Assembly (NCBI GenBank): GCA_963663135.2
Contig: CAXXRM010000005.1
Location: 1,984,001-2,048,000 of the forward strand
Direction of reading: 5' to 3'
From: Io17-Chloro-G2 sp963663135
Lineage (GTDB): Bacteria; Chloroflexota; Dehalococcoidia; Lucifugimonadales; UBA3495
DNA length: 64,000 nucleotides
This document shows, piece by piece, positions 8,510-17,277 of this stretch. The notes below the pieces were generated by a model. That model saw nothing but the letters and a program-made list of their open reading frames with translations. It was not told the DNA's origin and ran no database searches. Both the position numbers and the translations under genes were made by a program. Numbering within the stretch: position 1 is the stretch's first letter; every line of letters begins with the position of its first letter.

Positions 8510-8664
8510 GTCCGTCAACGCATCACCATAAGCCCTCAACTGCCCTCCAACTCCAGTGTTTCCGGTCTTTTGCCCACCCAGTTGGTAATCTCCCGGCGGA
8601 TACCGCGGAATTTACTCCTTCGTGGAACACCACCCGTTGGCCACCAGCCTTCACCGTTCAACCC

Positions 8665-8694
8665 TTGGTGGAAACAAATCAACTATGCCATAAT
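8665..8694 (+). promoter_or_regulatory. Sigma-70-like promoter upstream of moaD-moaE
   Basis: TTGGTG (8665-8670) and CATAAT (8689-8694) are separated by 18 bp. Transcription would begin near 8701 and leave a leader of about 108 nt before moaD. Confidence 0.45.
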
Positions 8695-8700
8695 ATGGGC

Positions 8701-8790
8701 CAGGCAAGCCTGGGAAATGGCAGTGGGCCAACTGGCCGGGAAACCAGATTCGGTAGGAACCGGGTAGTCCTACCAACGGACCATTTCCAA
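8701..8790 (+). promoter_or_regulatory. Structured leader before moaD
   Basis: Three stem-loops can be drawn in the predicted leader: CCAGG/CCTGG near 8702-8716, GGCC-AACT-GGCC near 8732, and a strong GGTAGGA/TCCTACC stem at about 8753-8775. I could not match it to the molybdenum cofactor or cobalamin riboswitch consensus. It may be a cis-regulatory element or simply an attenuator. Confidence 0.3.
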
Positions 8791-8808
8791 CGAGTGAACG
8801 GGCAATTA

Positions 8809-9054
8809 ATGCAGATTTTGGTTAGATTTTTCGCTTTGTACCGCGAACGGGCGGGGTTAAACCAAATTGCCCTGGAATTGCCCCAGGATTCGACGGTCAG
8901 CGACCTGACCGAGGAGGTCCGGCGTCAATTCCCCAACCTGGCGCCGCCCCAAGTCGATATAGTCGTGGCGGTTAATGCAGATTACGCCGCGCCCGAAACG
9001 GCGCTCAAGTCCGGAGACGACGTTTGTCTGATTCCGCCGGTTAGTGGAGGTTGA
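8809..9054 (+). CDS. moaD: MoaD, molybdopterin synthase small (sulfur-carrier) subunit
   Basis: 81 residues from ATG 8809 (MQILVRFFALYRERAG). It has the ubiquitin-like beta-grasp pattern and ends in the invariant Gly-Gly (PPVSGG), whose C-terminal thiocarboxylate donates sulfur to cyclic pyranopterin monophosphate. A longer frame open from 8665 is rejected because the homologous part starts here. MoaE follows 4 bp after the stop, so the pair forms the synthase heterotetramer in the cytosol. The product is molybdopterin for enzymes such as the molybdenum hydroxylase at 47119-49452. Confidence 0.9.
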   Translation: MQILVRFFALYRERAGLNQIALELPQDSTVSDLTEEVRRQFPNLAPPQVDIVVAVNADYAAPETALKSGDDVCLIPPVSGG

Positions 9055-9058
9055 GCCG

Positions 9059-9517
9059 ATGATTGAGCTTACATATCAAACCTTGGATCCGGAGAAAACC
9101 ACCGCCTTGGTGCGCAAGGATTCCAACGGTGCGGTGGTGACCTTCCTGGGCACTACCAGGAACAGCTTCGAGGGCCGTCGGGTCATCATGCTGGAGTACG
9201 AGGCATTCGAGGAGATGGCCATCAACAAACTGGAAGACATCCACCGGGAACTCCAGGCTGAATTCCAGATTGACGACATCGCAATTGCCCACCGTATCGG
9301 ATCGGTTCCCATCGGTGAAATCAGCCTGGTAGTGGCGGTAGCTTCTCCGCACCGGTTGGAGGCTTTTCAGGCGTGTCACCAGGCAGTAAATCGCCTGAAG
9401 GAAACCGTACCAATCTGGAAAAAGGAAATCTACGAGGACGGCTCCAGGTGGGTTGCCTGCGAGGACCACGAGATTTCCTCAGCGGAAGGGGCCGAAGTGG
9501 AGGCCCACCGGCATTAG
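9059..9517 (+). CDS. moaE: MoaE, molybdopterin synthase catalytic subunit
   Basis: 152 residues from ATG 9059, chosen because GGAGG at 9046-9050 is correctly spaced. Conserved MoaE blocks are visible: GAVVTFLGTTRN near the N-terminus, LEYEAFEEMA, IAHRIGSVPIGE in the middle and VPIWKKEIYEDGSRWV near the C-terminus, with the two adjacent lysines of the active site. It inserts the dithiolene sulfurs into precursor Z using MoaD thiocarboxylate. The last 15 residues form a polar tail. It converges with radA, whose stop is 41 bp away. Confidence 0.93.
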   Translation: MIELTYQTLDPEKTTALVRKDSNGAVVTFLGTTRNSFEGRRVIMLEYEAFEEMAINKLEDIHRELQAEFQIDDIAIAHRIGSVPIGEISLVVAVASPHRLEAFQACHQAVNRLKETVPIWKKEIYEDGSRWVACEDHEISSAEGAEVEAHRH

Positions 9518-9557
9518 ACCAAACCGGCGGAGAGGCCTCCGCTGCCCGCCCGTAGGG

Positions 9558-11096
9558 CTAGGGTGAGTCTGAATACTCGGCCGCCATAGCGCCAAGGTCA
9601 AATTCGTCCAATCCAGATCTCACTCCGGTTGGAGTGCCCGACTGCTTGGTTATCCGCGCGGGTCCGCCTCCTCCGGGTTGCCCTGATTTAACCGCCGCAG
9701 CGCCGCGACGGTTTGACCCCAGCGCAACCAGCAGCGCTTCCCTCAACGAGCGCACGATGACCAATTCCAACCCCTTAATTTGCTGCAAGGTCTCTCCCGC
9801 GGATAAGGGCAGGATACACTTGGTGAAACCCAATCGGGCCGCCTCTTGAATCCTTCTCTGGGCCTGAGGAACCGGACGGAGTTCCCCTGCCAACCCAACC
9901 TCCCCGAACGCGGCTAAACCCGGCTCAAGGGGCGTGTTTCTTAGGCAAGACGCCATCGCCAACACCAACGGCAGGTCTGCCGCCGGTTCGTTAACCCGAA
10001 ACCCTCCGGCAACATTGACTATGATGTCTTGCCCGGACAGGTCCAGTCCGCCGCGCCGGCTGGCCACCGCTGCCAGCATCAGCATCCGATTGTAGTCAAT
10101 TCCGTTGGTCACCCGGCGCGGAACCGGAAGCTGAGACGGCGAAGTCAGGGCCTGCAGCTCCAACATTAACGGCCGGCTGCCCTCCAATACCGGGGCCACG
10201 GCGGCGCCGACCGACTGCTCGTAACGCTGGGAAAGCAGGACCTTGGAGGGGTCCGGCACTTCGACCAGACCCTGCCCCGTCATCTCAAAAACTCCGACCT
10301 CTGACGTGGAGCCAAAACGGTTCTTGGAATTCCTCAATATCCGGAATGCTCCCGAATCCTGGGCCTCCAGGTAGGCCACGACGTCCACCATGTGCTCCAG
10401 CACCCGGGGGCCGGCCACATTCCCATCCTTGGTCACGTGCCCAGACAGGAGCGCCGGCACACGGCTCTTCTTGGCCCACAGCATGATGCGAAGTCCGGTT
10501 TCCCTCACCTGGGTTACCGAGCCGGGTCCCGACTGGGCGTCGGGGCTATAGAGGCTTTGAATCGAATCGACGATAAGCAATCCCGGGGGCGACTCTTCCA
10601 GTTGCCGGATGATCCGGTCCACGTTGGACTCTGCGAGAATGTAGACCCCTCGCTCTTCAATCCCCAAGCGCCGCGCCCTCAGCTTGATTTGCTGGGGCGA
10701 TTCCTCACCGCTGACGTAGAACACGGATTGATCCTGTGCCGCCAAACTGCCGGCTATCTGTAACAGGAGGGTGGACTTACCGACTCCGGGGTCTCCGGTG
10801 AAGAGTACAACCGACCCTGGAACGAGCCCGCCTCCCAACACCCGGTTTACCTCTTGGCTATCCAGTTTCAAGGTGGGGCAGCCGTCCGCATCGACCTGGA
10901 GAAGCTCTTGGGGCGGGGACCCTTCCCCTTGGGTCCAACCCGAGGAATGGCCACGGGTTTCGGGTGAAGTAACCTCAACCAGAGAGGCGGCCGAGCCGCA
11001 AATCGGGGACGGACAAAAACCCAGCCATTTGGGGCTTTCATGACCGCAGTCGCGGCAGGCGAAAACGGTCCGCGATGCATCTTTTACTCGAGCCAA
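9558..11096 (-). CDS. radA: RadA/Sms DNA-repair ATPase
   Basis: 512 residues. It contains an N-terminal Cys zinc finger (Cys14, 17, 28, 33), a RecA-like core with Walker A GDPGVGKST at 101-109, the RadA-specific KNRFG motif at 258-262, and a C-terminal Lon-protease-like domain (GGFRVNEPAADLPLVLAMAS) without a functional protease triad. RadA is a branch-migration helicase-like ATPase that processes recombination intermediates. The zinc finger is unusual: the second pair is spaced C-x4-C (CPSPIC) where C-x2-C is normal. It lies downstream of clpC on the same strand, separated by a terminator, as in many bacteria where clpC and radA are neighbours. Confidence 0.96.
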   Translation of the reverse strand: MARVKDASRTVFACRDCGHESPKWLGFCPSPICGSAASLVEVTSPETRGHSSGWTQGEGSPPQELLQVDADGCPTLKLDSQEVNRVLGGGLVPGSVVLFTGDPGVGKSTLLLQIAGSLAAQDQSVFYVSGEESPQQIKLRARRLGIEERGVYILAESNVDRIIRQLEESPPGLLIVDSIQSLYSPDAQSGPGSVTQVRETGLRIMLWAKKSRVPALLSGHVTKDGNVAGPRVLEHMVDVVAYLEAQDSGAFRILRNSKNRFGSTSEVGVFEMTGQGLVEVPDPSKVLLSQRYEQSVGAAVAPVLEGSRPLMLELQALTSPSQLPVPRRVTNGIDYNRMLMLAAVASRRGGLDLSGQDIIVNVAGGFRVNEPAADLPLVLAMASCLRNTPLEPGLAAFGEVGLAGELRPVPQAQRRIQEAARLGFTKCILPLSAGETLQQIKGLELVIVRSLREALLVALGSNRRGAAAVKSGQPGGGGPARITKQSGTPTGVRSGLDEFDLGAMAAEYSDSP

Positions 11097-11229
11097 ACTC
11101 CCTCCGGATTACATTCCCTGCTCTATCTAAGGGGGCAACCTGCATAGCCGCGATTGGTCAAGGGGTCCGCTGGTCAAGGGGTCCGAGTTATGGTGGGGAT
11201 GACCGCTGCACGGCAGGCCGAGTATAACA

Positions 11230-11261
11230 ACAAAAGGCCCCACTCCGGTGGGGCCTTTTGT
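11230..11261 (-). terminator. Rho-independent terminator of clpC
   Basis: A 14-bp perfect stem (ACAAAAGGCCCCAC with its complement) closes a 4-base loop. On the minus strand it is followed by TTGTTATACT. It lies 35 bp after the clpC stop and before radA, so it ends the clpC transcript. It is nearly symmetrical, but no plus-strand gene reads into it. Confidence 0.92.
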
Positions 11262-11295
11262 CAGTACGTCAGGGCCGATTGTCGGGTGGCTGGGT

Positions 11296-13800
11296 TTATG
11301 CGGAAGCGGGCTCCGGTTCGGCCTCTTGCTCCTCGGCCTCCACTGGGTCGACGGTGCGTTGGCGGCGATGGACCACCATCTTGCCTTGCTCCCGGTCAAT
11401 AACAGCCACATCTCCCTGGACCAAGTTGCCGCTGAGAACCTCATCAGATAGAAGGTCCTCCACCTCGGACTGGATCAACCGCCGCAACGGCCTGGCGCCG
11501 AGCACCGGATCAAATCCGGTTTCTCCGAGGTAATCCCTGGCTGCGTCGGTCATTTCCAGATCGATGTCTTTCTCTTTCAGTTCTCCTCGGACCTGGTCCA
11601 TCATCAAGTCGACGATTTCCAGGATTTCAGCCCGAGTCAACTGGTGGAACACCACCGAGGCGTCAATCCGGTTGAGGAACTCGGGCCGGAAGAAGCGTTT
11701 CACTTCGTCCATCACCTTGTCCTTCATCCGCTGATAAGAGCTCTCATCGGTCTGAGCTTCATCACTCTTGATGTTGAACCCCAGGGCCGTCTCACGCTTG
11801 ATCAGGTCGGACCCCAGGTTGCTGGTCATAATCAGGATCGAGTTGCGGAAGTCGACCCGGCGACCTCTGGCATCAGTCAACTGACCCGCATCGTAGATCT
11901 GCAACAGGATGTTAAAGACTTCCGGATGGGCTTTCTCGATTTCGTCCAACAGGATACAGCAGTAGTTCTTGCGCCGGACGCCTTCGGTAAGCTGTCCACC
12001 TTCGTCGTAACCCACGTATCCCGGAGGGGCGCCAATCAGGCGGGCCACAGTGTGACGTTCCTGGAATTCTGACATGTCGAGGCGGATCATCGCGTCTTCG
12101 TTGCCGAACATGAACTCAGCCATGGCCCGGACCAACTCGGTCTTGCCAACTCCGGTGGGGCCGAGGAACATGAACACGCCGATGGGGCGGCGGGGGTCTT
12201 TCAACCCGGCCCGCGCCCTTCGCACGGACTTGGCGACGTTCACAATCGCTTCATCTTGGCCGATGATACGCTTGTGTATTTCCTCCTCCATCCGCAGCAA
12301 GCGCTCGGTCTCCTCTTGGGCCAACCTGGTTACCGGAATCCCGGTCCACATGCTGACCACTTCGGCGATGTCTTCTTCCGAGACAACCCGTCGTTCCTTG
12401 CCGCGGTTTTCCTCTCCCTCGTTTTTCAGGTCATCCAGGTCCTTTTCGTGTCCTAGCTCCCGGTCTCGCAACTCGGCGGCAACTTCATACTGCTGAGAAT
12501 CAATGGCCACCTGTTTTTCCTTGCGGACACCTTCCAGTGCCTCCATCGCGTCCTTGACCGTCGCGGGCGTGACATTCCCCCTAAGGCGAACCCTGGAACT
12601 GGCCTCGTCAATAAGGTCGATGGCTTTGTCCGGCAGGAACCGGTCGGGAATGTAGCGGGAGGACAGGTTAGCGGCGGACTTTACCGCTTCCTCGGTGATT
12701 TCAACCTTGTGGTGTTCTTCATAGTGCTTCTTGATGCCCATCAGGATGGCCACTGTGTCTTCCTGACTGGGCTCTTCCACGCGCACAGGTTGAAGCCGCC
12801 GCTCCAAGGCCGGGTCTCTCTCTACGTATTTGCGGTAATCGTCCATTGTGGTGGCGCCGATACACTGGAGTTCGCCCCTGGCTAAAGAAGGCTTGAGGAT
12901 GTTAGAGGCATCCACTGCCCCTTCCGCCGCGCCAGCTCCCACAATCGTATGAATTTCGTCAATGAAGAGAACACAATTACCTGAGGCCTTGATCTCTTCA
13001 ATCACTTTCTTGAGGCGTTCCTCAAATTCGCCCCGGTACTTGGTGCCGGCCACCAGGGCGCCCATATCCAGAGTAACCAACCGCCTTCCCTGGAGGGTGT
13101 CGGGCACTTCACCGCCGCCGATGCGTTGGGCCAAAGCTTCCACAATGGCGGTCTTGCCAACGCCCGGCTCGCCTACCAACACCGGGTTGTTCTTGGTGCG
13201 ACGACTCAGAATCTGGACCACCCGCTGAATTTCTTGCTCGCGGCCGACAACCTTGTCCAAGCTTCCAGACTTGGCAGCAGCGGTCAGGTCGACTCCCAAC
13301 TGGTCCAAGGTAGGAGTCTTGGTTGCGGTTCGTGCGCCACTGGTGGTGGCCCCGGTGCTGTGGCTCAGGATGCGATGGGTTTCGGTGCGAACCTTGTCCA
13401 AACTCACCCCGAGACTTTCCAACACGCCAGCAGCCACACCCTCTCCCTCTCGCAACAGGCCAATGAGAAGGTGCTCGGTGCCAATGTAGGTGTGGTTCAT
13501 GCGGCGGGCTTCATCAACCGCCAATTCCACGACTTTCTTGGCCCTTGGGGTCAGGCCTATTTCGCCCTGAGGAGGCTTCTCGCCCCGACCAATAATAAAC
13601 TCCACGGCGGAGCGAACCTTGCTCAAATCGACCGTTAGACTTGAGAGAACCCGGGCAGCAACGCCTTCGGTTTCTCGAACAAGCCCCAACAGGATATGCT
13701 CGGTGCCTATATAGTTGTGATTGAAACGCTGGGCTTCTTCCTGGGCCAGCGATAGTACCCTTCTGGCTCGCTCGGAGAATTTTTCGTATCTACTTCCCAT
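11296..13800 (-). CDS. clpC: ClpC, AAA+ unfoldase of the Clp protease
   Basis: 834 residues with the full ClpC architecture. There are two Clp-N repeats (about 1-145, each with an IGTEH-LL-GL motif), a first AAA+ domain with Walker A GEPGVGKT (210-217) and Walker B FIDEIH (about 279-284), a UVR segment near 428-450 in the middle domain, a second AAA+ domain with GPTGVGKT (547-554), and a C-terminal D2 domain. It unfolds substrates for ClpP. The C-terminus is an acidic Glu-rich tail. A GGAGC-like RBS precedes ATG 13800. No CtsR gene or McsA/B is adjacent, so control by that system is not indicated. Confidence 0.97.
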   Translation of the reverse strand: MGSRYEKFSERARRVLSLAQEEAQRFNHNYIGTEHILLGLVRETEGVAARVLSSLTVDLSKVRSAVEFIIGRGEKPPQGEIGLTPRAKKVVELAVDEARRMNHTYIGTEHLLIGLLREGEGVAAGVLESLGVSLDKVRTETHRILSHSTGATTSGARTATKTPTLDQLGVDLTAAAKSGSLDKVVGREQEIQRVVQILSRRTKNNPVLVGEPGVGKTAIVEALAQRIGGGEVPDTLQGRRLVTLDMGALVAGTKYRGEFEERLKKVIEEIKASGNCVLFIDEIHTIVGAGAAEGAVDASNILKPSLARGELQCIGATTMDDYRKYVERDPALERRLQPVRVEEPSQEDTVAILMGIKKHYEEHHKVEITEEAVKSAANLSSRYIPDRFLPDKAIDLIDEASSRVRLRGNVTPATVKDAMEALEGVRKEKQVAIDSQQYEVAAELRDRELGHEKDLDDLKNEGEENRGKERRVVSEEDIAEVVSMWTGIPVTRLAQEETERLLRMEEEIHKRIIGQDEAIVNVAKSVRRARAGLKDPRRPIGVFMFLGPTGVGKTELVRAMAEFMFGNEDAMIRLDMSEFQERHTVARLIGAPPGYVGYDEGGQLTEGVRRKNYCCILLDEIEKAHPEVFNILLQIYDAGQLTDARGRRVDFRNSILIMTSNLGSDLIKRETALGFNIKSDEAQTDESSYQRMKDKVMDEVKRFFRPEFLNRIDASVVFHQLTRAEILEIVDLMMDQVRGELKEKDIDLEMTDAARDYLGETGFDPVLGARPLRRLIQSEVEDLLSDEVLSGNLVQGDVAVIDREQGKMVVHRRQRTVDPVEAEEQEAEPEPASA

Positions 13801-14210
13801 TGTTCCGCTCCTGGTGGGTCAGGTTAAGGTTGATCCCGCCGTGCGGCTATCTCTACGGTTTTGAACCGGAGGCGTCAAGTCTTTGTTTGAATCTCATCCC
13901 CGCCCAATCACCTAATCAGTCCAGCCTACTCCGAAGTTTCTTGCGCCAAGGTTTGGCGCCTTAGGCTTCCGTCGAGGAATTATGATTACGGTAGAGAGTA
14001 ACCGGAAAGCGCCATTATAGGCTTAGCCCCCTATGAGTGTAAAGCCTGGGCGACCCCTCCCCGAGTTAGAATGTGTCCTGCCTCAATAGGCTGGGGACAA
14101 CCAATTTTTCCTGGGGTTGCGGGCTGTCCGGGGATTAGGCCAAGTACTCAGCGCGAGGAGCCGACCCTTGCTAAACGATGAGCCGGCCTGTGGAGGTCTT
14201 ATTGATATGC
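13801..14210. other. Intergenic between clpC and the 5S rRNA gene
   Basis: 410 bp serving as clpC upstream region and 5S downstream region, both on the minus strand. It holds a possible clpC promoter (cgtcaa at 13873-13878 as -35, 17-bp spacer, weak -10 at 13850-13855) and a hairpin at 13943-13959 (GCGCCAA/TTGGCGC, 3-base loop). No CIRCE-type or CtsR-type repeat was recognised. No tRNA gene is seen. Confidence 0.45.
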
Positions 14211-14331
<121 letters not shown>

Positions 14332-14631
14332 CATATCGACCGGGCAAGTATGCACCATTTTTCACAAACAAGCAACTCCCGAGGTTGGCGTCATGGGGCA
14401 ATGGCAGTTCAAACCACGCACACAGCGTGTAGTGGCCCGTTAACCCATTGCTTCCGCTTCACACCCTGGGCAACTTGAACGCAACCGGTATTATAGAGCA
14501 ACTACCGCAATCCCCGGTTGGCGGCGATTCGGAAATGGAATGGTCAATTGTTATCACATTCATTGACTTTCAGCTTCGATTCCGTCAAAATTCAGGCTAA
14601 CTGAATCAGCCGTGCCGGGAGGTAAGCAGGG
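14332..14631. promoter_or_regulatory. Divergent promoter region, 5S rRNA / guaB3-like gene
   Basis: 300 bp. A consensus TATAAT on the minus strand (14495-14490) is a plausible -10 for the 5S transcript, implying a leader of about 150 nt that would be processed. No good -35 is visible at the right distance. AT-rich sequence at 14530-14600 is probably promoter DNA for the plus-strand gene at 14632, which has an SD-like GGGAGG at about 14619. Confidence 0.4.
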
Positions 14632-15768
14632 ATGGGACGACGCCTCTTTAAGGAACTCGAACGGGCCTACGGCTTCGACGAAGTTGCCATTGTTCCCGGT
14701 CAGGTCACCATCAACCCGGATCTAACCTCCACGAAAATGACCGTAGGCGGCTTGGACTTCGACATGCCGATCATGGCATCGGCCATGGACGGCGCGGTCT
14801 CCCCGGCGTTCGCCAACCTGATGCACGAAATGGGCGGGCTTGGCGTCCTCAACGCCGAGGGTTTGTACACGCGGTACGAGGACCCCTATTCCACTTTGGA
14901 AGAGATCACTTCCATGCCTCAGGAGGAGGCGACCAACTACCTGCAGCACGTTTATTCCCAGCCGGTCCAGGAACACCTGATCGGCCAGAGGGTCCGGGAA
15001 ATCAAGAGCAACGGCTCGGTGTGCGCCGTTTCTTTTACTCCCCAGAACACCAAGCGGATGTCTCCCATCGCCGTAGAAGCCGGGGCCGACATCGTCGTAG
15101 TCCAGTCCACGGTAACCACCGCCCGACACATGTCCAGGAGCTACGAAGGGCTTATTTTCTCGGACTTGATCAAGGCCCTGAAGGTCCCGGTTATGGTCGG
15201 AAACTGCGTTACCTATGAGGTTGCCCAAGAACTCATGGAAACCGGTATCGACGGCATACTTGTGGGCGTCGGTCCGGGAGCTGCCTGCACCACCAGGGAA
15301 GTTGTCGGCGTAGGAGTGCCCCAGGTCACGGCAACGCTTGAATGCGCCGCAGCGCGGGAGGACTACTTCCGCCGCACCGGCCGCTACGTGACCGTGGTGA
15401 CCGATGGCGGTTTCCGCACCGGCGGAGACGTTTGCAAGGCCATTGTCAGCGGGGCCGACGGGGTCATGCTGGGGACGCCATTCGCTCAAGCCGAGGAAGC
15501 CCCCGGCAGGGGTTACAACTGGGGCATGGCCAATCCTCACCCGGAATTGCCCCGGGGCACCCGCATTAAAGTAGGCACCAAGGGGCCCCTTCGCCAGATT
15601 TTGTACGGTCCCACGTCGGTAACCGACGGCACTCAGAATTTTATGGGCGCACTGAGGGTGGCCATGGGCATGTGCGGCGCCTACACCATCAGGGACCTGC
15701 ACAAGGCTCAGATGGTCATTGCGCCGGCCATAAAGACCGAAGGGAAATTCTTCCAGTTGGCCGGTTAG
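14632..15768 (+). CDS. guaB3: GuaB3-family IMP dehydrogenase-related protein
   Basis: 378 residues, a single TIM-barrel IMPDH/GMPR domain without CBS domains. It begins GRRLFKELERAYGFDEVAIVPG and has the flavin/nucleotide-site pattern GVGPGAACTTR with the catalytic-loop Cys219, followed by VTDGGFRTGGDVCKAI and GADGVMLGTPFA. GuaB3-type proteins resemble IMPDH but differ from the classical GuaB; recent work on members supports IMPDH-like activity, though the role here is inferred. Length matches the family. It is followed by a hairpin (15812-15830) and the selenoprotein gene on the same strand. Confidence 0.88.
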   Translation: MGRRLFKELERAYGFDEVAIVPGQVTINPDLTSTKMTVGGLDFDMPIMASAMDGAVSPAFANLMHEMGGLGVLNAEGLYTRYEDPYSTLEEITSMPQEEATNYLQHVYSQPVQEHLIGQRVREIKSNGSVCAVSFTPQNTKRMSPIAVEAGADIVVVQSTVTTARHMSRSYEGLIFSDLIKALKVPVMVGNCVTYEVAQELMETGIDGILVGVGPGAACTTREVVGVGVPQVTATLECAAAREDYFRRTGRYVTVVTDGGFRTGGDVCKAIVSGADGVMLGTPFAQAEEAPGRGYNWGMANPHPELPRGTRIKVGTKGPLRQILYGPTSVTDGTQNFMGALRVAMGMCGAYTIRDLHKAQMVIAPAIKTEGKFFQLAG

Positions 15769-15811
15769 GCCTTTTCCTCTAACCATACCGGTTTAGGCCT
15801 AGCGGGTGGGC

Positions 15812-15830
15812 CCCGGTATTCCATACCGGG
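15812..15830. terminator. Hairpin between guaB3-like and UGSC genes
   Basis: CCCGGTAT and ATACCGGG flank a 3-base loop, a perfect 8-bp stem 44 bp after the upstream stop codon. No U-run follows on either strand, so it is a weak terminator candidate or an mRNA-processing/stability hairpin. Confidence 0.4.
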
Positions 15831-15885
15831 AAGCCCGGCTACGCAACGCCGTCGGCGCCCACTCGATTTTAAGGAGTATGGGCTA

Positions 15886-16434
15886 ATGGCGACCTCACTC
15901 AAGACAGTCCGGATCCTGGATCCCACCGCAGAGGATGTTCCCCAAGAGTTGGGCCTCTCGAGTAGGCTTCCCGACCTTGCGGGCAAAACCGTTGGGTTGT
16001 TGGAAAACCGCAAGTACCACGCCGACGCTTTCCTGCAAGAACTGCAACGGGTGCTTGTGGACGAATACGACGCCGGCAAAGTGATTTACGCCACCAAGTT
16101 CACCTACAGCGCCGCCTGTTCCCAGGAAACCCTGGACGCTCTGACCTCGCAATGTGACGCCGTGGTCCACGGGATAGCGGATTGAGGTTCCTGCACGGCG
16201 TGGGGTCTCCACGACACAGTGGCCACCGAATCCCAGGGAATCCCCTCGGTTAGCGTCATCACCAGCGCCTTCACCCGCGCGGCTCACGCCCGGGCAACCG
16301 CACTCGGCATGCCCGATACTCGCATCGTCGTAATACCCAGCCCCCTGGCAGTCCGCAGCGTTGAGGAAGTTCAGGGTATGGCGCACGAATATGCCGGGGA
16401 AATTGTGGGCCTTTTGACCAACTGCCAACGGTAG
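15886..16434 (+). CDS. UGSC-family selenoprotein, Sec at codon 100
   Basis: One frame of 183 codons from ATG 15886 (SD AAGGAG about 10 bp upstream) to TAG 16434, interrupted only by TGA at 16183-16185. The junction reads H-G-I-A-D-(TGA)-G-S-C-T-A-W. In the UGSC family this TGA encodes selenocysteine within the motif that names the family; other members have Thr or Cys there. The protein matches family features: an LDPTAE N-terminus, LAGKTVGLLENRKYHAD, QCDAVVHGIAD before the motif, and a C-terminal half with GIPSVSVITSAF and ALGMPDTRIVVIP. Length (182 aa) fits the family. A SECIS-like hairpin sits at the right distance after the TGA. The biochemical reaction is unknown; a thiol/selenol redox role is inferred from U-x-x-C. 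Annotated without recoding it would be split into two fragments. Confidence 0.88.
16194..16220 (+). promoter_or_regulatory. Bacterial-type SECIS element in the UGSC coding region
   Basis: CGTGG (16199-16203) pairs perfectly with CCACG (16209-16213), leaving the apical loop GGTCT. The loop begins 19 nt after the UGA. Bacterial SECIS elements have a short stem with exposed G and U residues in the loop starting roughly 16-37 nt downstream of the UGA; the E. coli fdhF loop is AGGUCU, nearly the same. Outer bases may extend the helix (CAC 16194-16196 with GTG 16218-16220). Confidence 0.8.
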
Positions 16435-16458
16435 GCCCCGAAAGGCGCATTGCCCGCG

Positions 16459-16486
16459 TTGCCCACCCGCGTTGTCCAATTATAAT
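16459..16486 (+). promoter_or_regulatory. Sigma-70-like promoter for the AIM24-like gene
   Basis: TTGCCC (16459-16464) and consensus TATAAT (16481-16486) with a 16-bp spacer, 96 bp before the TTG start at 16582. It would make the following genes independent of the selenoprotein transcript. Confidence 0.55.
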
Positions 16487-16581
16487 TGCAATCCCTCGCG
16501 GGTAACCGGGCCCCTGAGTCGGTTGGATCGCGAGCTTTGGAAACCCAATGGAAGAAAACCGGCAGCAGGAGGCTTCCAGCG

Positions 16582-17274
16582 TTGAGAACCACCATAGAAT
16601 TCGACCCCAGCTATGCCTTGCTGACCGTTGACCTGGAGCCCGGGGAAAGCATCAAAGCGGAGCCGGGGGCCATGGTGGCTCAGCAGGGAGTTCAGATGAA
16701 AACCGGCTCCGGAGGCGGTGGGGTTTTCGGCGGTTTTCGGAGAATGTTGGGGGGCGAGTCGTTCTTTATCAACACTTTCACCGCTGAAGGCAGCGGCGGC
16801 CAGGTATGCCTTGCTCCTTCTACTCCGGGCGACATTGGCTCCTTTCCACTACAACCGGGGCAAAACCTGTTTATCCAGGGCAGTTCCTTCCTCGCTTGCA
16901 CTGACAACGTGCGCACCGACTCCCAATTCCAGGGACTCCGCGGCATGTTCAGCGGTGAAAGCATGTTCTTCCTGCGGGCCTTTCTGGAAGCGGGAACGGG
17001 CGAGGTGTTCTACAACTCTTACGGAGCCATCAAGCAGCTTCCCGTGGAACCGGGCAAAGAACTGGTGGTGGACACCGGGCACCTGGTGGCCTTCACCGAT
17101 GACGTGGAGTACTCCATTGGCAAGGTAGGCGGTCTCCGCTCCCTCCTTGGCGGCGGAGAGGGCTTGGTGATGAAGTTCCGGGGCAGCGGCCACGTTTGGA
17201 TTCAGACCCGGAACCTGGCTTCTTTAGTCGAGAAAATCGTGCCCTTCCTTCCCACTCCCACACGGGGACAGTAG
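16582..17274 (+). CDS. AIM24 / TIGR00266-family protein
   Basis: 230 residues from TTG 16582, chosen because AGGAGG at 16567-16572 precedes it and homology starts here. An upstream frame to 16486 covers a promoter sequence. The family signature is clear: LTVDLEPGESIKAEPGAMV, Gly-rich GGGVFGGFRRMLGGESFFIN, then repeated beta-strand segments ending in an SLVEKIVPFLP helix. AIM24-like proteins form trimeric beta-prism-like (collectin-like) folds of uncertain function. The stop is 3 bp before the next start, so the two are co-transcribed. Confidence 0.85.
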   Translation: MRTTIEFDPSYALLTVDLEPGESIKAEPGAMVAQQGVQMKTGSGGGGVFGGFRRMLGGESFFINTFTAEGSGGQVCLAPSTPGDIGSFPLQPGQNLFIQGSSFLACTDNVRTDSQFQGLRGMFSGESMFFLRAFLEAGTGEVFYNSYGAIKQLPVEPGKELVVDTGHLVAFTDDVEYSIGKVGGLRSLLGGGEGLVMKFRGSGHVWIQTRNLASLVEKIVPFLPTPTRGQ

Positions 17275-17277
17275 CCA

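Noticed and set aside
14722..15786. 354-codon minus-strand open frame across the guaB3-like gene
   Set aside because: It is the complement of a gene with a clear IMPDH domain; no homology to any family and no RBS.
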